DNA of 64,000 bases from Cryptomeria japonica (GCF_030272615.1 NC_081409.1:25555406-25619405), one strand, 5' to 3'; counted from the stretch's first letter, positions 44,623 to 56,999 are shown. A program made the numbers and translations. The notes: generated from the sequence alone by a model not told the origin.

Positions 44623-47600
44623 ATCTCCCCCTTTGGCATTGATGACAACATTTAGAAAATTTTACAGTAATACTGCTAAGTGTGCATACAAAACAAATTT
44701 AAACATATACACATACTCCCCCTTAATGCATACATTATAGAAAGTTTGCAAAAACACACATACATATTTCTACTCCTCCTTTGACAACAATGCCAAATTG
44801 AAAAAGCAATATATATATATAAAATCTGTATCAAAGTGTTTAGCATATACAACAATAACTTAAATAAAAGTTCATGCATTTGCCAATCTCATGAAAATAT
44901 CTTTAAAGTTATGCTTCAACTATGATATGACATTTGTCCATGTCGGTAGCACGTTCTCAGTGTACTCTTTTGTAGATATAAGTTGTAAATGGAATTCTTC
45001 CATCGAGTCCAGTGTACAGGTTTCTGGAGTTGCTAAGATAGCTTCTGCACTTGAGTAGGCTCTCTGTACTATGTCCACTTGTGATGTGAGTAGACTCTTG
45101 AGTTCCTTTAGAGACTGGAGTCTCTTTGCCTTCTCATGATCATAAGTATCCAACCTGTTGTGCAAATCATCTATAGATTTTCTAAAAGCAAATATAGAGT
45201 CCTGAAGTGGGATATATGCATTGCATATCCTTTCTAGCTCTTTCTCTGTGTCTATTTGTCTTTTTGTGATATCAGAATAACATAATGAAACATTAGAGGT
45301 AGAAGCAAGATACTTTCCTCTTGTTTCAATAGCTTTTCTCAACAAATCTTTATTATGTGACAGAGCCATTTTGCCAGTATCAATGTCCTTTGCAAGTTTC
45401 TCCCCATACTTCTTCTTGTGACTCTTCTCAGCATAGGTTTGTGCTACTTCTTCAAGTAACTTGATTTGATCAAATGCGTCTGCAACTAACTGACCAAGTT
45501 TGCTAATAGGGGTTGACAGATGTGTTGTAGACGATTCCGGTAGCAAACCAGATAAAATATCTACTGCATTCTGAATTGTTTATGCCTCAATCTTTTGCTC
45601 TTTAAGTCTCTTCTTATGTGCTCTAGATTGCATGACATTAGCAATCTTCATCATTTTAGATGCACTAATGTTTTCAACATCAATAGGCCCTGAAATGCCT
45701 AATGAATCATTATCAACCTCATCAATCTGCGGAGTGACTAGCAACTTTGCCAATTCAGAGGATGTAACCTTAACGATTGCTTTCTCTTGATTGTTCTCTG
45801 TTTCCTTTTCAGAAGTCTGTGTGACAACAATTTCCTGAGATTTCTTCCGAGTATCTTGAAAGACCGGTGGAGATTGGGGTTTCTCCAGTTGTTCTAATTC
45901 CAGTGGATTGACCACTTTCATTTGAGTTGCCAGTTTCTCAACTAAATTGACCTCTATATCAGTGATTGCAGGAGGTTCCATATCTGGTGCAGTGTTGTCT
46001 CCAGATAGATCAACTGAATCCTGAACATCATCAACAACATGAATAATGGCGTCATCCTTCTTCTTGACAAGATAGACCTCATTAGCTTGTACAATCTCTT
46101 CTTCATCCATTTCTGGTTGATTGACAACATTTTCCTCATTCTTAGAGGATTGTATGAGCTCTTCCATTCGTTTGATTTCAGAGGCTATTTGATGGGTCTC
46201 AGTTTCAATAATTGCCCTCTTTCCACTGAGTAGTTTCAATCTCCTTTCTTTGAAAGCAAATTGAATTTTGCACTTATCAATGAAAGCACTTATTTCATCT
46301 GTAGATAAATTGGGAAAAATATTGTACAAATATCTCATTAATAATTTCTTTTTCCAATTTTATAGCTTCCTCCCATTTATCCAAAAGAATAGTGTTCAAA
46401 GAATTTGAAATAACCTTTTCAAGATCATGTGGAAATCTACTATAATGACACAAATGAGTGATTACCTATTGAATGACTTACTTCTTCTCATTTTCAATGA
46501 AGGAATCAAAATTCTCTTTGACATTGTCAAACCTGTTCCTCCCTAATGTCTTCATTGTTCTTTCAAAATGGGTATCAGGCTTGTAAGTTGCCATATCAAT
46601 AGGCACAGTTTCCTTTGGCACTTCCTTTACTGACTTTGCTACTCTACTGATAGCTTTCTTCTTCTTAGGTTCTTCTTCAGTGTCAGTACCCTCAGATTCT
46701 TCTTGAAGAATTAACTTCCGACCTCTTTTCTTTGTCACATTCTCCTTCTTTGTATAGACTTTAGGTGTCGGTTCCTTTTTGGTTTGGATACTTTGAGTCA
46801 CCCTTGTATTCTTTATCACTGGAGGTGCTTCATCAATTTTCTTTTTCTTTCCTTTCCCACTTGTGGCAAGAGCAATATTGGTTTTGTCTTGTGCATCCTG
46901 GAATACCATAATATCCAGTTTTGCCTTCTTTTTATCTTTAGGAGATGCTAATAGGTTATTAGCATAACCAACCAGTAAGTCATGGTTCACCTCATAACTC
47001 ATATCTTCCATTTCTTCTTCTCTCAGCTCAATTGCTTGCATCAAACAAAAATCAGTGGTAACAGTAAAAACAATATCTTTTGCAAAATGACTTACCACAT
47101 CTTCAGGAAATCTCATTCTCATGCTCATCTTCTTCCGAAACTCATTAAAGTACTTATTCATAGCAGCAGGAAAAGTATTCTTTACAGCCTTGATGTTGTT
47201 CTTGATTTGTGTTGATACCAGTAGGTCCTTTGACCATTCGATATCACCTATTCCTGGTAGAAAATTTTGAAAATAAAAGAATAACCCAACCAATAGCTGA
47301 CCATACTTGAACTTTAGACTACTATCCTTTTTGATAGATTGCAAATTTAGAAATAGTTGTCTTCTAATAGCCTCGCAAAGATAATAAACTGCATTTTCAA
47401 CAATCATCTTATAAGTTGTGTGAATTGTTGCATATGGCACATTATTTAGTCTACTGGAGTAAAATACCCGGTACCCTATCACCATTGCACAGGGTCTCTG
47501 ATATTGTTAACAGAAAAAACACGTTTGTCAGATGTTGAACCGGTTAGACAGTATACCATCTCTTTTTAAATTCGTCTTAGCTCAGGTACTTCATCGGTTG

Positions 47601-47967
47601 AAAAATAACCAGATACAACCTGAATGGCTTCCTTGGTAATTGTGTGGGTTCTCTCTAAGTACATGTTCTCACCATGAACCTGACTCAAAATGATTCTAAT
47701 ATGCTCTTCCTCAAAATCTTCTAGAAAATAAGCGGCATTGTGAAAACCTTTCTCGAAAACCCTAGCATACTGTGTTTGAATATTTCCATTCTCATCATAG
47801 AGGGATTTTAGTTGAGTGTAAATGTATAGTGATCCTAGATCCTCTATCTTACAATCAATATAACTTGACAAATCTCCTTTTACTAAAACTCCACTCGGAA
47901 CTTGTGATAATGCATTATACGACACAATTTGTTCTGCCTCTACAACTTCCATTGGCTCAGATGTAAT
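44623..47967 (-). mobile_element. Copia/SIRE-like element G, 3' interior
   Basis: Minus-strand interior next to the 3' LTR, with a series of charged ORFs that belong together. The element's gag and pol would lie further right but are displaced by element E and the window edge, so no polymerase is visible. The Copia/SIRE assignment rests on the LTR and polypurine tract style and on a long ORF between pol and the 3' LTR position, which is typical of SIRE-type elements. Confidence 0.6.
44920..47967 (-). pseudogene. Env-position ORF of element G, broken into four pieces
   Basis: In translation order the pieces are 47967-47566 (TSEPMEVVEAEQIVSYNAL, DLGSLYIYTQLKSLYDENG), 47485-46478 (IHTTYKMIVENAVYYLCEAI; then a Lys-rich, nuclear-signal-like stretch with KKRGRK), 46338-45580 (Glu/Asn-rich, ENISASKMMKIANVMQSRAH) and 45546-44920 (coiled coil, LQSLKELKSLLTSQVDIVQR). 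Frameshifts or stops separate them. The length, charge and place before the 3' LTR fit the extra or envelope-like ORF of SIRE-type Copia elements. I see no clear signal peptide or transmembrane anchor, so an envelope function is not shown. The 5' end is cut off by element E; part of the upstream reading frame lies in E's LTR only by chance. Confidence 0.55.
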
Positions 47968-48770
47968 TGTAGACACCTAAAATTGTCCTGCCTAATTAAA
48001 TAAATATCTTTATTTATTTAATTATTTAATCCTAATTCTTCTGTTAATTGAATAAATCTTTATTTATTTAATTCATTCATTTATCCTCTTCTAGCTTTAT
48101 TTCTCATTTAAATAAATACTTTTCTTTATTTAAATTATCCTTTTCCCTAAATTAAATAAATATCTTATTTATTTAATTGATCCTACTTCTTCTATTAATT
48201 AAATGAATATTTATTTATTTAATTAATTCATTAGCCTTTTCTACCTATGACAGATTTGAACTCGACGAACGTTCCGACTCTTAATTCCTACACTACCTAC
48301 CCTCTCACTATTTTCTTATTTCCTTTACCTACCCTCTAATCTTAGCCGGCCATTTATCTTTTACACCTCTCAATCTTATCCCTCCATTTCTTATAGTGTC
48401 TTCTATATAAGAGGATACTCTACTTCATTATCAACCATATTCAATCAGCTAATCAATCCTTCAAGCATTCTGGCATTCTAACTTTCATATGCGATCTAGC
48501 TATCAACCACATTTTCGTTCTTTGTTGAGCTCTTGTGCACACATAAAATCTGAGAGCAAATATATCAAGCAAGATCAATGGAGATAGGAAAAATGGAGAT
48601 CCAAACCCTATTGGACATGTGATGGTATAATCTTTGTGATTTCATTTGATTTGCATTGTCTTAGGTAATCTTCATATGTTATGATGGATCTTTGTTGTTG
48701 TTAGGCGAGGGTTTTGTGGTTGAATTCATTTAGTCTTTCAATATTGTTGTTTCCATTTTCACCATAAACA
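47968..48770 (+). repeat. 5' LTR of element E
   Basis: TGTAGACACC to CACCATAAACA, 803 bp. Five A/T palindromes in U3 and a TATA box (TATATAAG, 48404-48411). The primer-binding-site position (48771-48794) reads TTTTGGTAGGCCCAATGGGA, a decayed form of the site in D. Confidence 0.9.
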
Positions 48771-48879
48771 TTTTGGTAGGCCCAATGGGACTCTTGTCCC
48801 TTTTGCATTTAACATCTTTTATTGTAGATTTTGTGTTTTTGAAGTTGCAGATCTGACATTTTCAACAACATTTCAACAT

Positions 48880-49150
48880 TTCTACGCCTGCGCATCTTGG
48901 AATCACGTTTTTGATTTTATGTCGTGTCTGTGACATCTGTATTCGCGTTTGCGTTCGACATTATTTTATTTTATTTTGCAGATTGCAGGGTCGCGTCTTT
49001 GTTTTTGAATCATGTGTGTGCATCTTTTAGACACATCTGTGTTCTGGAATCACGTGTGTGTTGCCTAGGCATGTCTGCGAGGGTTTTAGGAATGTTTGCG
49101 ATCTTCTACCGCGTTTGTGTTAGGTTTAATCGCGTCTGTGTTTCTGATTT
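48880..49150 (+). repeat. First CGCGTCTGTG array in the leader of element E
   Basis: About eleven copies, such as CGCGTTTGCG, CACATCTGTG, CACGTGTGTG and CGCGTCTGTG near 49133. It directly parallels 34655-34915 in D. Confidence 0.75.
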
Positions 49151-50337
49151 CACATTTTTCAGTTTTTGCTCATTTTAAGGCTTCATTTCATCATTTGGAT
49201 TTCAGATCTAGTTTATTTCAGGCTAACATCTTGTGATCTAGCTAACAAAATTGGTGCAGCTTGTCCTTGAAGCAAAAATGTCTTGTCGAAGGCCCTTTTC
49301 ACAAAGTCTTTTGGATCTAAAATTTACCTAACTGTGTGCTTGCAAGAGGGGTATTATTGCAAAACTACTAACAAATCTTTGTTATAGAATTTTGGCAATG
49401 GTTTTTGATCTTTATTGTGTGCCTTGTTTTCATAGATTACCAAACACTTCAATTGGTGCACTAAAATTGAACTAGTGTCTTTTGTATCTTGAGCAATAGG
49501 CTCTTTTTGTTTAATCTCTGGAGGGTCTATCTCCTCGTGTGGTCATTAGGACTACTAGTGAGGAGAGAATGACTCAAGTGGTAGCGAGGAAAACCCACCT
49601 CTTCCGAACCACTATAAATAACTGTATCCATGGTGAAAGCCATGGGTAATGTGTGTTGATTAGTTCTTGTCGACACTATGTCTCCCCATAAACCCGTTTG
49701 ATCAAATTTATTTGATCAGTTGTAGGGCGTAACCCCTATCGGCTAGGAGCCTTCTGTATTTATAGAGCTAAAAGTGTTGCATGTATGGCCACACGAACAG
49801 ATGCCCTTACTAGCACCTTTTTGTTTTAGAAAGCCAAAATCCTTCTAGTTGTTGGGGCAGGAGGTCGGACTTCTGGAGCGGCTCACACACATATGGTTCT
49901 TAGTAGAGATACAAAGTTCACCACGGGGAGTTTTCATGGGGACTGATGCTTGGCTGCCCCAGAGAAATGAGTGCTGAGGGTGGAGCCAGTGGGGTCAAGC
50001 ATATAAGTATCCGCTCTGAATAGCGTATCCTCAGGAGAAACCCCATGTGGGATAAACAACTATTGTCCTGGCCAATCATAGGAATTGTGCTTGTCTTCAT
50101 TTAAACATTCGAACATTCAAGATCAAACATCAAAACATTGTATCTTTTGTGTCTTCAAGTGTATGCAAAATATTTTTACATCAAACAACACACTTTCTTT
50201 GGAGTCATTTTGAGTCTAAACACCTGCAAACATTGAGTCCTCATCAACATTGTGTCCTCTTGTCACAAAAAAAGTCAAAAATTCATATTTGGTCACAACA
50301 ACAACTTTACAAAATTGGAAAAATTGCACTCAATTTA
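49151..50337 (+). other. Conserved leader block of element E
   Basis: It includes AAGTCTTTTGGATCTAAAAT (49303), GAGAGAATGACTCAAGTGGT (49562), CCACTATAAATAACTG (49610) and a G+C-richer part to about 50070 with GGCTGCCCC and GGGGCAGGAGGTCGG. The same segments occur in order in B and C, and the 49562 word pair also in T2 and T3. No protein frame explains the conservation. Confidence 0.55.
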
Positions 50338-50530
50338 TGGAAACGCGTATGTGTAGTGTTAAACAACATCTGTGTCATTTTGTCGCTTCTGTGAAGGGCT
50401 AAAACACGTCTGTGTTATTGCAAGAAACATTACATTTACAAAATCTCAAAAACGCGTCTGTGCAGTTTTAAACAGCGTCTGTGTCATTTAACCACGTATG
50501 TGAAGTATACAGGCACGTCTGTGTTCAATA
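50338..50530 (+). repeat. Second CGCGTCTGTG array, upstream of gag in element E
   Basis: About eight copies (CGCGTATGTG, CACGTCTGTG, CGCGTCTGTG, AGCGTCTGTG) within 190 bp. B has it (14955-15145); C has lost it. Confidence 0.78.
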
Positions 50531-51015
50531 TTGGAAAAAACTTACAGTTTAGCAAACAAGAGTAGTCAGTTTCAAACTCATTGAGCTTCCTAGGTTTTTT
50601 CTCTAGGTTTTCATCTAGAATTTAGCCTATTTCTAGGTCTCACAAAGTTCATCATTGCTTTACACCTTACATTACATTCACATTTGTCTAAACTTGAGTT
50701 GAAAGGTGACTTGCTTGTCCTCGTCATACTTTGTCAACACACAACATACAACAACATTTTGCTAAGTGGCCCCTCATCAAGGTCTATCACCTTTGGGTAT
50801 CATTTGGTCTTACTTAGAGTCAAGGTCAACTTACCTCATCAAGAGAAACTATCATTTCTTTGGAAGTCACACCTACTCTACTACATACATACTTGGTCTT
50901 ACACTTTGGACATTGCAAGTACACTTCAGATTCATTTATATTCTATCCAACTCTTGTTCTTCCATACTCTTTCTATTTTCATCTAGTCTCACACATATTG
51001 GTCAAGACCTAGTTC

Positions 51016-51376
51016 ATGGTTGAAACCCGTTCCCAAAAATCTAGGAGAGAAGATAGAGAGGCTCAAGAGTCCGCAAACATGAGTGCTTATGAGTATGGCA
51101 ATGATGTCTTTTTCAATTCTGATCATACCACATTACCTGACATGGATGCTTATAGAAACATTCAAAATGTTGAGAACATGGATAACACAAACAACAATGA
51201 GACGCACAATGACAATACAAATAACTTTTCAGTACATTCAATAGAAGTGGAAGACTCCATTATGGATCCCCGTTTTAATCGATTGGTTGAGGAAATAATG
51301 AGGAGAGATAGACAATATTTTCTACAACTAATGGGACAAAGTGGAGCCAAGATTCCTCATGATTTTGACATGTCTC
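51016..51376 (+). pseudogene. gag N-terminal part of element E
   Basis: ATG at 51016 opens MVETRSQKSRREDREAQESA, open without a stop to the insertion point in the codons for DFDMS. It contains the acidic/Asn-rich N-terminal region and a short capsid-like helix (FNRLVEEIMRRDRQYFLQLM). C interrupts it; the remainder is at 63272-64000. Confidence 0.85.
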
Positions 51377-52193
51377 TATTTATGGTGAAAGTGGATAATG
51401 GAACAATATTGAAAGACTAAATAGATTCAACCACAAAACCCTAGCCTAACAACAACAAAGATCCACCATAACATATGAAGATTACCTAAGACAATGCAAA
51501 TCAAATAAAATCACAAAGATTATACCATCACATGTCCAATAGGGTTTGGATCTCCATTCTTCTTATCTCCATTGATCTTGCTTGATATATTTGCTCTCAG
51601 ATTTTATGTGTGCACAAGAGCTCAACAAAGAATGGAAGTGTGGTTGCAAGTAGGCTTGATCACATATGAAAGTTTGAATGCTAGAAGGCTTGATTAGCTG
51701 ATTGAATAGAATTGAAAGAATGATTAGAAATGATTAGGGTTGATAATGAAGGAAGCATCTCCTTATATAGAAGACACAATAAGAAATGGAGAGATAAGAT
51801 TGAGAGGTGTAAAAGATAAATGGTCGGCTAGGATTAGAGGGTAGGTAAAGGAAATAAGAAAATAATGAGAGGGTAAGTAGTGTAGGAATTAAGAGATGAA
51901 TGACATGTGTCATGGGTAGAAAAAATTAATGAATTAATTAAATAAATAAATATTTATTTAATTAATAGAGGAAGTGGGATTAATTAAATAAATAAAATTA
52001 TTTATTTAATTTAGGAAAAGGATAATTTAAATAAATAAAGGTATTTATTTAAATGAGAAATGAGGCTAGAAGAGGATAAATGAATTAATTAAATAAATAA
52101 ATATTTATTTAATTAATAGAAGAATTAGGCTTAAAATAATTAAATAAATAAAAATATTTATTTAATTAAACTGGACAATTTTAGATGTCTACA
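51377..52193 (-). repeat. 3' LTR of element C
   Basis: On the minus strand it starts TGTAGACATC and ends CACCATAAATA; the terminal CA has mutated to TA. Length 817 bp with the full set of U3 palindromes. TATA box at about 51763-51770. Confidence 0.88.
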
Positions 52194-52284
52194 TTTTTCC
52201 CCTCTTTGAGACAATGCAACTTGTCACATTGTTTCAAAGAAGATAAGATGAACTCATACAAAGTGGCCCCAATATGGGAATGAT

Positions 52285-52348
52285 ATGCCCCCTTGAGAGA
52301 TTGGATGACAATGTCTGAAAGGATCACAGACAATTTCTTGATAAGAAA
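52285..52348 (-). promoter_or_regulatory. Decayed hairpin and second purine tract, element C
   Basis: The GGGGGCATA run and the loop region are kept, but the left arm reads CAAGAAATTG and no longer pairs fully with CAATCTCTCAAG. It is the weakest hairpin of the four T1 copies. Confidence 0.5.
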
Positions 52349-52438
52349 GAAAGGCTAGAATGGACTGAACAGATAGGATAAAGTGACAGAGTCATGGGAT
52401 AAAGAAGACTGACGTGAGAAACTAGGGCTAGGGTAGTC

Positions 52439-52448
52439 TATAAGATAT
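52439..52448 (+). promoter_or_regulatory. TATA box of the PMD gene, element C
   Basis: CTATAAGATA within GTAGTCTATAAGATATA, about 90 bp before the exon 1 ATG at 52530. Confidence 0.58.
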
Positions 52449-52689
52449 ATTAGGAGGGAAAACATCCTCATTTTCATCCACACACCTAAGAGATCAGAGT
52501 GCAGAGAGAGCAGAGAGTAGTCAACAACGATGACATTGGTGCACATATTCGATCGCGCTCGCCGATATCAGAGGCCAACAGATGTAGGAGAGCCGGTAAG
52601 TACCACAAAACCTCCATGTACCTTGTTGCATTAATTGTTGTCATAAATGCATGTTAGGTAGTGTAATAAATGCACTTTAAATATGTCAA

Positions 52690-52880
52690 GCAGGGGGAAA
52701 AATGCTAAGGTGCGTCTAGGTAGGCTAGGTGCATCTGTGTTTGTGCCTAGCGCGTTTATGAATGTAATAGCATATGTGTTCAATGCAAGTGCGTATGTGT
52801 TGTGCAGGCACATTTGTGCAGGACATACGTGTCTATACAGAGCAGGGGCACGTCTGTGCAGAGCAGGTGCGTTTATGTCT
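52690..52880 (+). repeat. CGCGTCTGTG motif array in the PMD intron, element C
   Basis: About eight decayed copies on the gene strand (TGCGTCTAGG, GCATCTGTGT, CACGTCTGTG near 52849, GTGCGTTTATG), spaced about 20-25 bp. Confidence 0.68.
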
Positions 52881-53085
52881 TCAAGGCCAAATCGCCAGTT
52901 CTATGATGAACATAGATCGTTAATTGGATAAGCTACTGAGAGGATACACTCAAGCAGGTCCTTTAGGGAAGAATAGAAGAGAAAATAGGGCTAGGATTGA
53001 CAATTTTGTGATAGAACATAAGTTGCCAATTAGGAAACTACTCAAGAGGATACACTCAAGTAGAGGCCCTAGGATAGGATCAAAG

Positions 53086-53350
53086 AAGCACTTTGTGATG
53101 AACAGGGAATGCTACTAGGATTAAAAAAGCAGTACTTTGTGATGAACAGGGAGTACTAAAAAAGAGAGCAGCACTTTGTGATGAACAGGGAATGCCAAAA
53201 TGTAGTACTTTGTGATGAACAGGGAGTACTAAAAAGAGTATCACTTTGTGATGAACAGGGAGTACCACTAGGATAGAAAGCAACACTTTGTGATGAACAG
53301 GGAGTGTTATGAGGATAGAAAGCAGTACTTTGTGATAAACAGGGAGTACC
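53086..53350 (+). repeat. Minisatellite in the PMD intron, element C
   Basis: About eight units of CTTTGTGATGAACAGGGAGT with AGTACT-type borders. The array ends about 35 bp before the proposed acceptor. Confidence 0.8.
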
Positions 53351-54343
53351 ACTAGGATTGACACAGTTGATTTGCTTGACTACAGGAGGGCCTACCTATG
53401 TTGGAGTCACGGGAGAGATTCCCTTCAACTCAGAGTTTATGACCAGAGCTGACACTTGAGGATAGGGCAACAGTGGAGGCTATGTGACTGCGATATATTA
53501 TGTATGTGCCTAAGTTTCGGGCAAACATGGGATTTCTAACTTTGCTAGCTGAGAAATGGCACTCAGAGACCTATACTTTTCATTTGCCAATGGGTGAGAT
53601 GACAGTCACCTTAGAGGATGTATACAGGATACTCAGGATACCGATTGTTGGGGAGTTAGTTCTTTATGATCGAGAGGGAGATAGGGATGCACTGAGATGA
53701 TTTTTTTAGGATCCAGGACTGAAGATGAGGGCTGGACACATGGCTTGGTATACCATGACACAGATAGGATTAGCACTACCAGCAGTGTTGGCAGGAGTGA
53801 TCAATGGATTCATCTATCTGGATAGGGTGACACGAGGGTTGGCTGTGGGATAGGGGAGGAGAGGAGGAGGATGAGCTACTATCCTTGAGGGATATCTGCC
53901 AGGGATAGGCAGATGAGCTCCAGGATCTGGAGAGGGAGACAACTAGACTCAGGAGACAGCTGAGGGACACTAAGTGGGAGAGGGATCAGGCTATTCAATG
54001 CTATATAGAGGTTGAGACAACATTGAGGGCAGGGAGGCAGGCAACATAGGACACAGGGGCCAGATACACCTATGTTCTGTAGGCAGGGGAGGAAATAGCC
54101 TACTAGAGAGACCTGTACTATGGGGTGGTAACACCAGATCAGTGGGCTAGGAGCTTTTGGAGACCATCGCGGATGACAACAACCACTAGAGGGAGAGACA
54201 TAAGACAAGCATCTAGTGGTGGGGTCATGGATCCTCCACCACCACCAGATTGAGGGGGCAGGAGAGATGATCGTGGGGTGGGTCCTTCCAAGGCTCAGAC
54301 TCCGTCGAGGCCAGCCAACTTCGAGGGAGGGAGTTCATCATAG

Positions 54344-56135
54344 CCTTAGAGGGCTCCCTATGTATCAGTTTTGTACTATTTTGTATGATGACACCTTCAA
54401 GTGATTGTAGCCATATGTATTTTGACATCATTGTATCATGACACTTATGATTTTGATATATATGTATGAGATGATTCATCCTTGCGGCAACTATATGCAT
54501 GTGTACCTATATGATTCTTCTATATGTTTTATGATGTGGATGCAAATATGTATATGATGAAATGCAATGTTTTTGTTCTTTTATGTTTTAATATGTTATG
54601 CATATACAAATGTGAATGTATGAAATGCAAATGAATAGGATAATGCAAATAACTATTTATATGATGAGAATCTAAAATGTGCTAATATGTGTTGTGTGCA
54701 AGATTTGATGCGATTGTGATATCTATATGTATGTATGAAATACAAAAATGTGGTAATGTAGGTACAAACTACATGAAATGCAGATTTTTTTGGGGTGTCA
54801 TTATACTCAGTCATGTGATAGTAGGCTACACAGACTCAAGAAGGATGATGGAGGTCAATCAAGAAAGGGGGATGGAAGGTAGAAGATATGAAAATGAAAG
54901 AGCTTCTTGTGCGTTATCATCATTGAGCTTTATTATGGAAAATAGGTTATGACAATCCAGATATATGTTCGAACCAGAAAGTCATTGTACCCATTTGCAT
55001 GGAGATCAGACAGTCGCAAACAAGGAATGCCCCAGTTCATACTAGACTCACAGTGTCCTCATATCCTTGGACAAGTCATAGCATTACTAAGAGACAATCC
55101 ATAAACAACAAAGAAAAATAGGTGACGATACCCCATCCTCGCCTTTCTAGTCAAAGACATCCCGGAGATAAAATCTCTAGTCAGAGATATCCTGGAAAAG
55201 ATAAAATCAAAAGAAAACCAAGACTCGACACCAACATCCACTATAGTTCCCAAGTTTAGTGTCTCTTGTCACTTCTATAAGTCTATTTGATTGTGGTCAC
55301 AATTTTTACTTTCACAAAAAGGATAGATAGCACTGAACCATAATGTAGTCTGAGTCTATTGAAAGATGTGATTTGTTGAAGCTCATTGCTGCTTGTGTCT
55401 CATTTGAAACTGATTGAATCCATGAAATTGATACTTTATTGCGGAGAAGGCGGAACTTTATTACGGATCGACGATGCAAATGTTTGTTTATTGTGGATTG
55501 TGCGCGGATAGACTGAAGAAAATTGGAAGAAATTGTACTCCTCGAAACATGTGATGCACTCAGTTCCACACCCATCACTAGATGTAGGATTTTCCCTAGC
55601 CACGAATAGGAGCTGATTTATTATGGATGGAAAGGGGTGAAAAGGGGGTTATTATGAATGGCTAACCAATCTTGGGTAGATCAATAACAAGCCATGATGG
55701 GAATGAGTAAGTTTATTATGGATGGATAGGTTGTGAGTGTGTGCAAAGTGGAAGGATGAAATGGAATCCCAAAGGAGGGAGGAGCAATGTCTCTACGCAT
55801 GGCGTCCATGACCCTATTTTCACCATGGTACCTGCCCAGGGCGCCACCAAAGTGGTTTTCACCGTTGGACGAAATGTTTTTTTTTTCTTTACTTTTTAAA
55901 AAAAAAAAATGTGTGTCACAAGGTGCCTGTTTGCCAGGTTTTCACCAAGTAACGATTTTTTATTTTTTTAATGATTTTTTTGTATTTTTTAATTTTTTTG
56001 TGTCACAAGGCGCCTGTTTGCTAGGTTTTCACTAAGTAACGATATTTTTTATTTTTATGATTTTTTTGTATTTTTGTATTTTTTTTTTGAATTTTTTGAT
56101 TTTTTTGTATTTTTGAATTAGGATACTCTGAAGAG
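54344..56135 (-). other. Non-coding spacer of element C
   Basis: As in A, B and D. A segment is doubled here: GTGTCACAAGGTGCCTGTTT (about 55913) and GTGTCACAAGGCGCCTGTTT (about 56000) each continue into GGTTTTCACYAAGTAACGAT, giving a tandem duplication of about 90 bp that A, B and D lack. AATAAA words (seen as TTTATT) lie at about 55435-55725. No gene is seen. Confidence 0.6.
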
Positions 56136-56999
56136 CTATGTGTAAAACCTACGAAGGTGCATGTTATTGATAGGATCCTCCAAAGGTTCACCCTCTCTGG
56201 TTGAGAGCTGATATGCACTAGATCCATAGGCTGTTGTGATGATATAAGGACCAAGCCAATTTGGTTCAAACTTGTCCTTCTTCTCTCTGTCTTGCTGATT
56301 TTTAGGATTTTCTCTGAGAACTAAGTCACCCACCTCAACTGTGTGAGGCTTTACCTTGTGATTGTAGCTGCATTTTTCCTTGACTGAATGATGTGTAGCT
56401 CGAGTGACTGTCTTCCTTGATAAAGGAACTGAGATAGAATTACTAGTGTGTGAACTACTTAGGCCCATATGCATGTCACCTAAAGAAGTTTGGGCATCCC
56501 TGACAAAAAAGTCCTTCGAGGAAGCTCCATTAAAGTTCCATGATGTATCGCTTGATTTCAAGGCTTGATTTTTCACCCCCAATTAGTAAGGGATTTTGTA
56601 ATTCTTGTTGATCCAAGTCTGGGAGAGAAGTGGAAATGGAATGAGTGGATGATATGGTAAAGATATGTGAGTTCTCAAGAGGGTTGGTGATACACTCAAT
56701 ATATTATTCACTGGACCACTCTTAGGACTGTTGATATCAAGAGATGCTTGCACCACTAAAGGAGATTTGCATTTATACTTAGTAGCCACAATGCTAGGTG
56801 GTTCACACCCAATTCCTTGGCATTGCAATTTGTTTGTAGGTTGTTCTTGTTGACTAAATGTCTTAGGAGATAGTGGGACTTGATCAACATGAAAGATATA
56901 CTCACCACATCCCATGTCTTTAATCTTTAACTTTTCTTTGATTTCTGCTTATTTTGATGTAGAAGCTTTCAAGGATTCTGGATCCACATATGCTGATGA
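56136..56999 (-). pseudogene. Linker and integrase GPY/F tail, element C
   Basis: It reads CGEYIFHVDQVPLSPKTF, then, after frameshifts and a deletion that removes the Lys-rich part, DTSWNFNGASSKDFFVRDAQ. It finishes with NHKVKPHTVEVGDLVLRENP, FEPNWLGPYIITTAYG and NNMHLRRFYT with no stop before TAG at 56136-56138. The intact GPY/F reading matches A. No reverse transcriptase, RNase H or integrase core is present. Confidence 0.74.

Larger units (their letters stand above)
52530..54343 (+). pseudogene. PMD gene of element C, internal deletion
   Basis: Exon 1 (52530-52595) encodes MTLVHIFDRARRYQRPTDVG and two more residues and is followed by GTAAGT. The intron (52596-53385) ends TTTGCTTGACTACAG. 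Exon 2 (53386-54343) reads EKWHSETYTFHLPMGEMTVT and LEDVYRILRIPIVGELV, the clearest PMD signature in the window. Just after TRGLAVG it jumps to the coiled coil (LRRQLRDTKWERDQAIQ) and the Pro/Ser tail, so the second half of PMD is deleted. Stops occur early in exon 2 (the shared TGA), after RDALR, and several times in the coiled coil. Non-functional. Confidence 0.75.

Noticed and set aside
53086-53350. CRISPR-like regular repeats
   Set aside because: Units are imperfect, spacers are short and similar to each other, and the setting is a plant retroelement intron.
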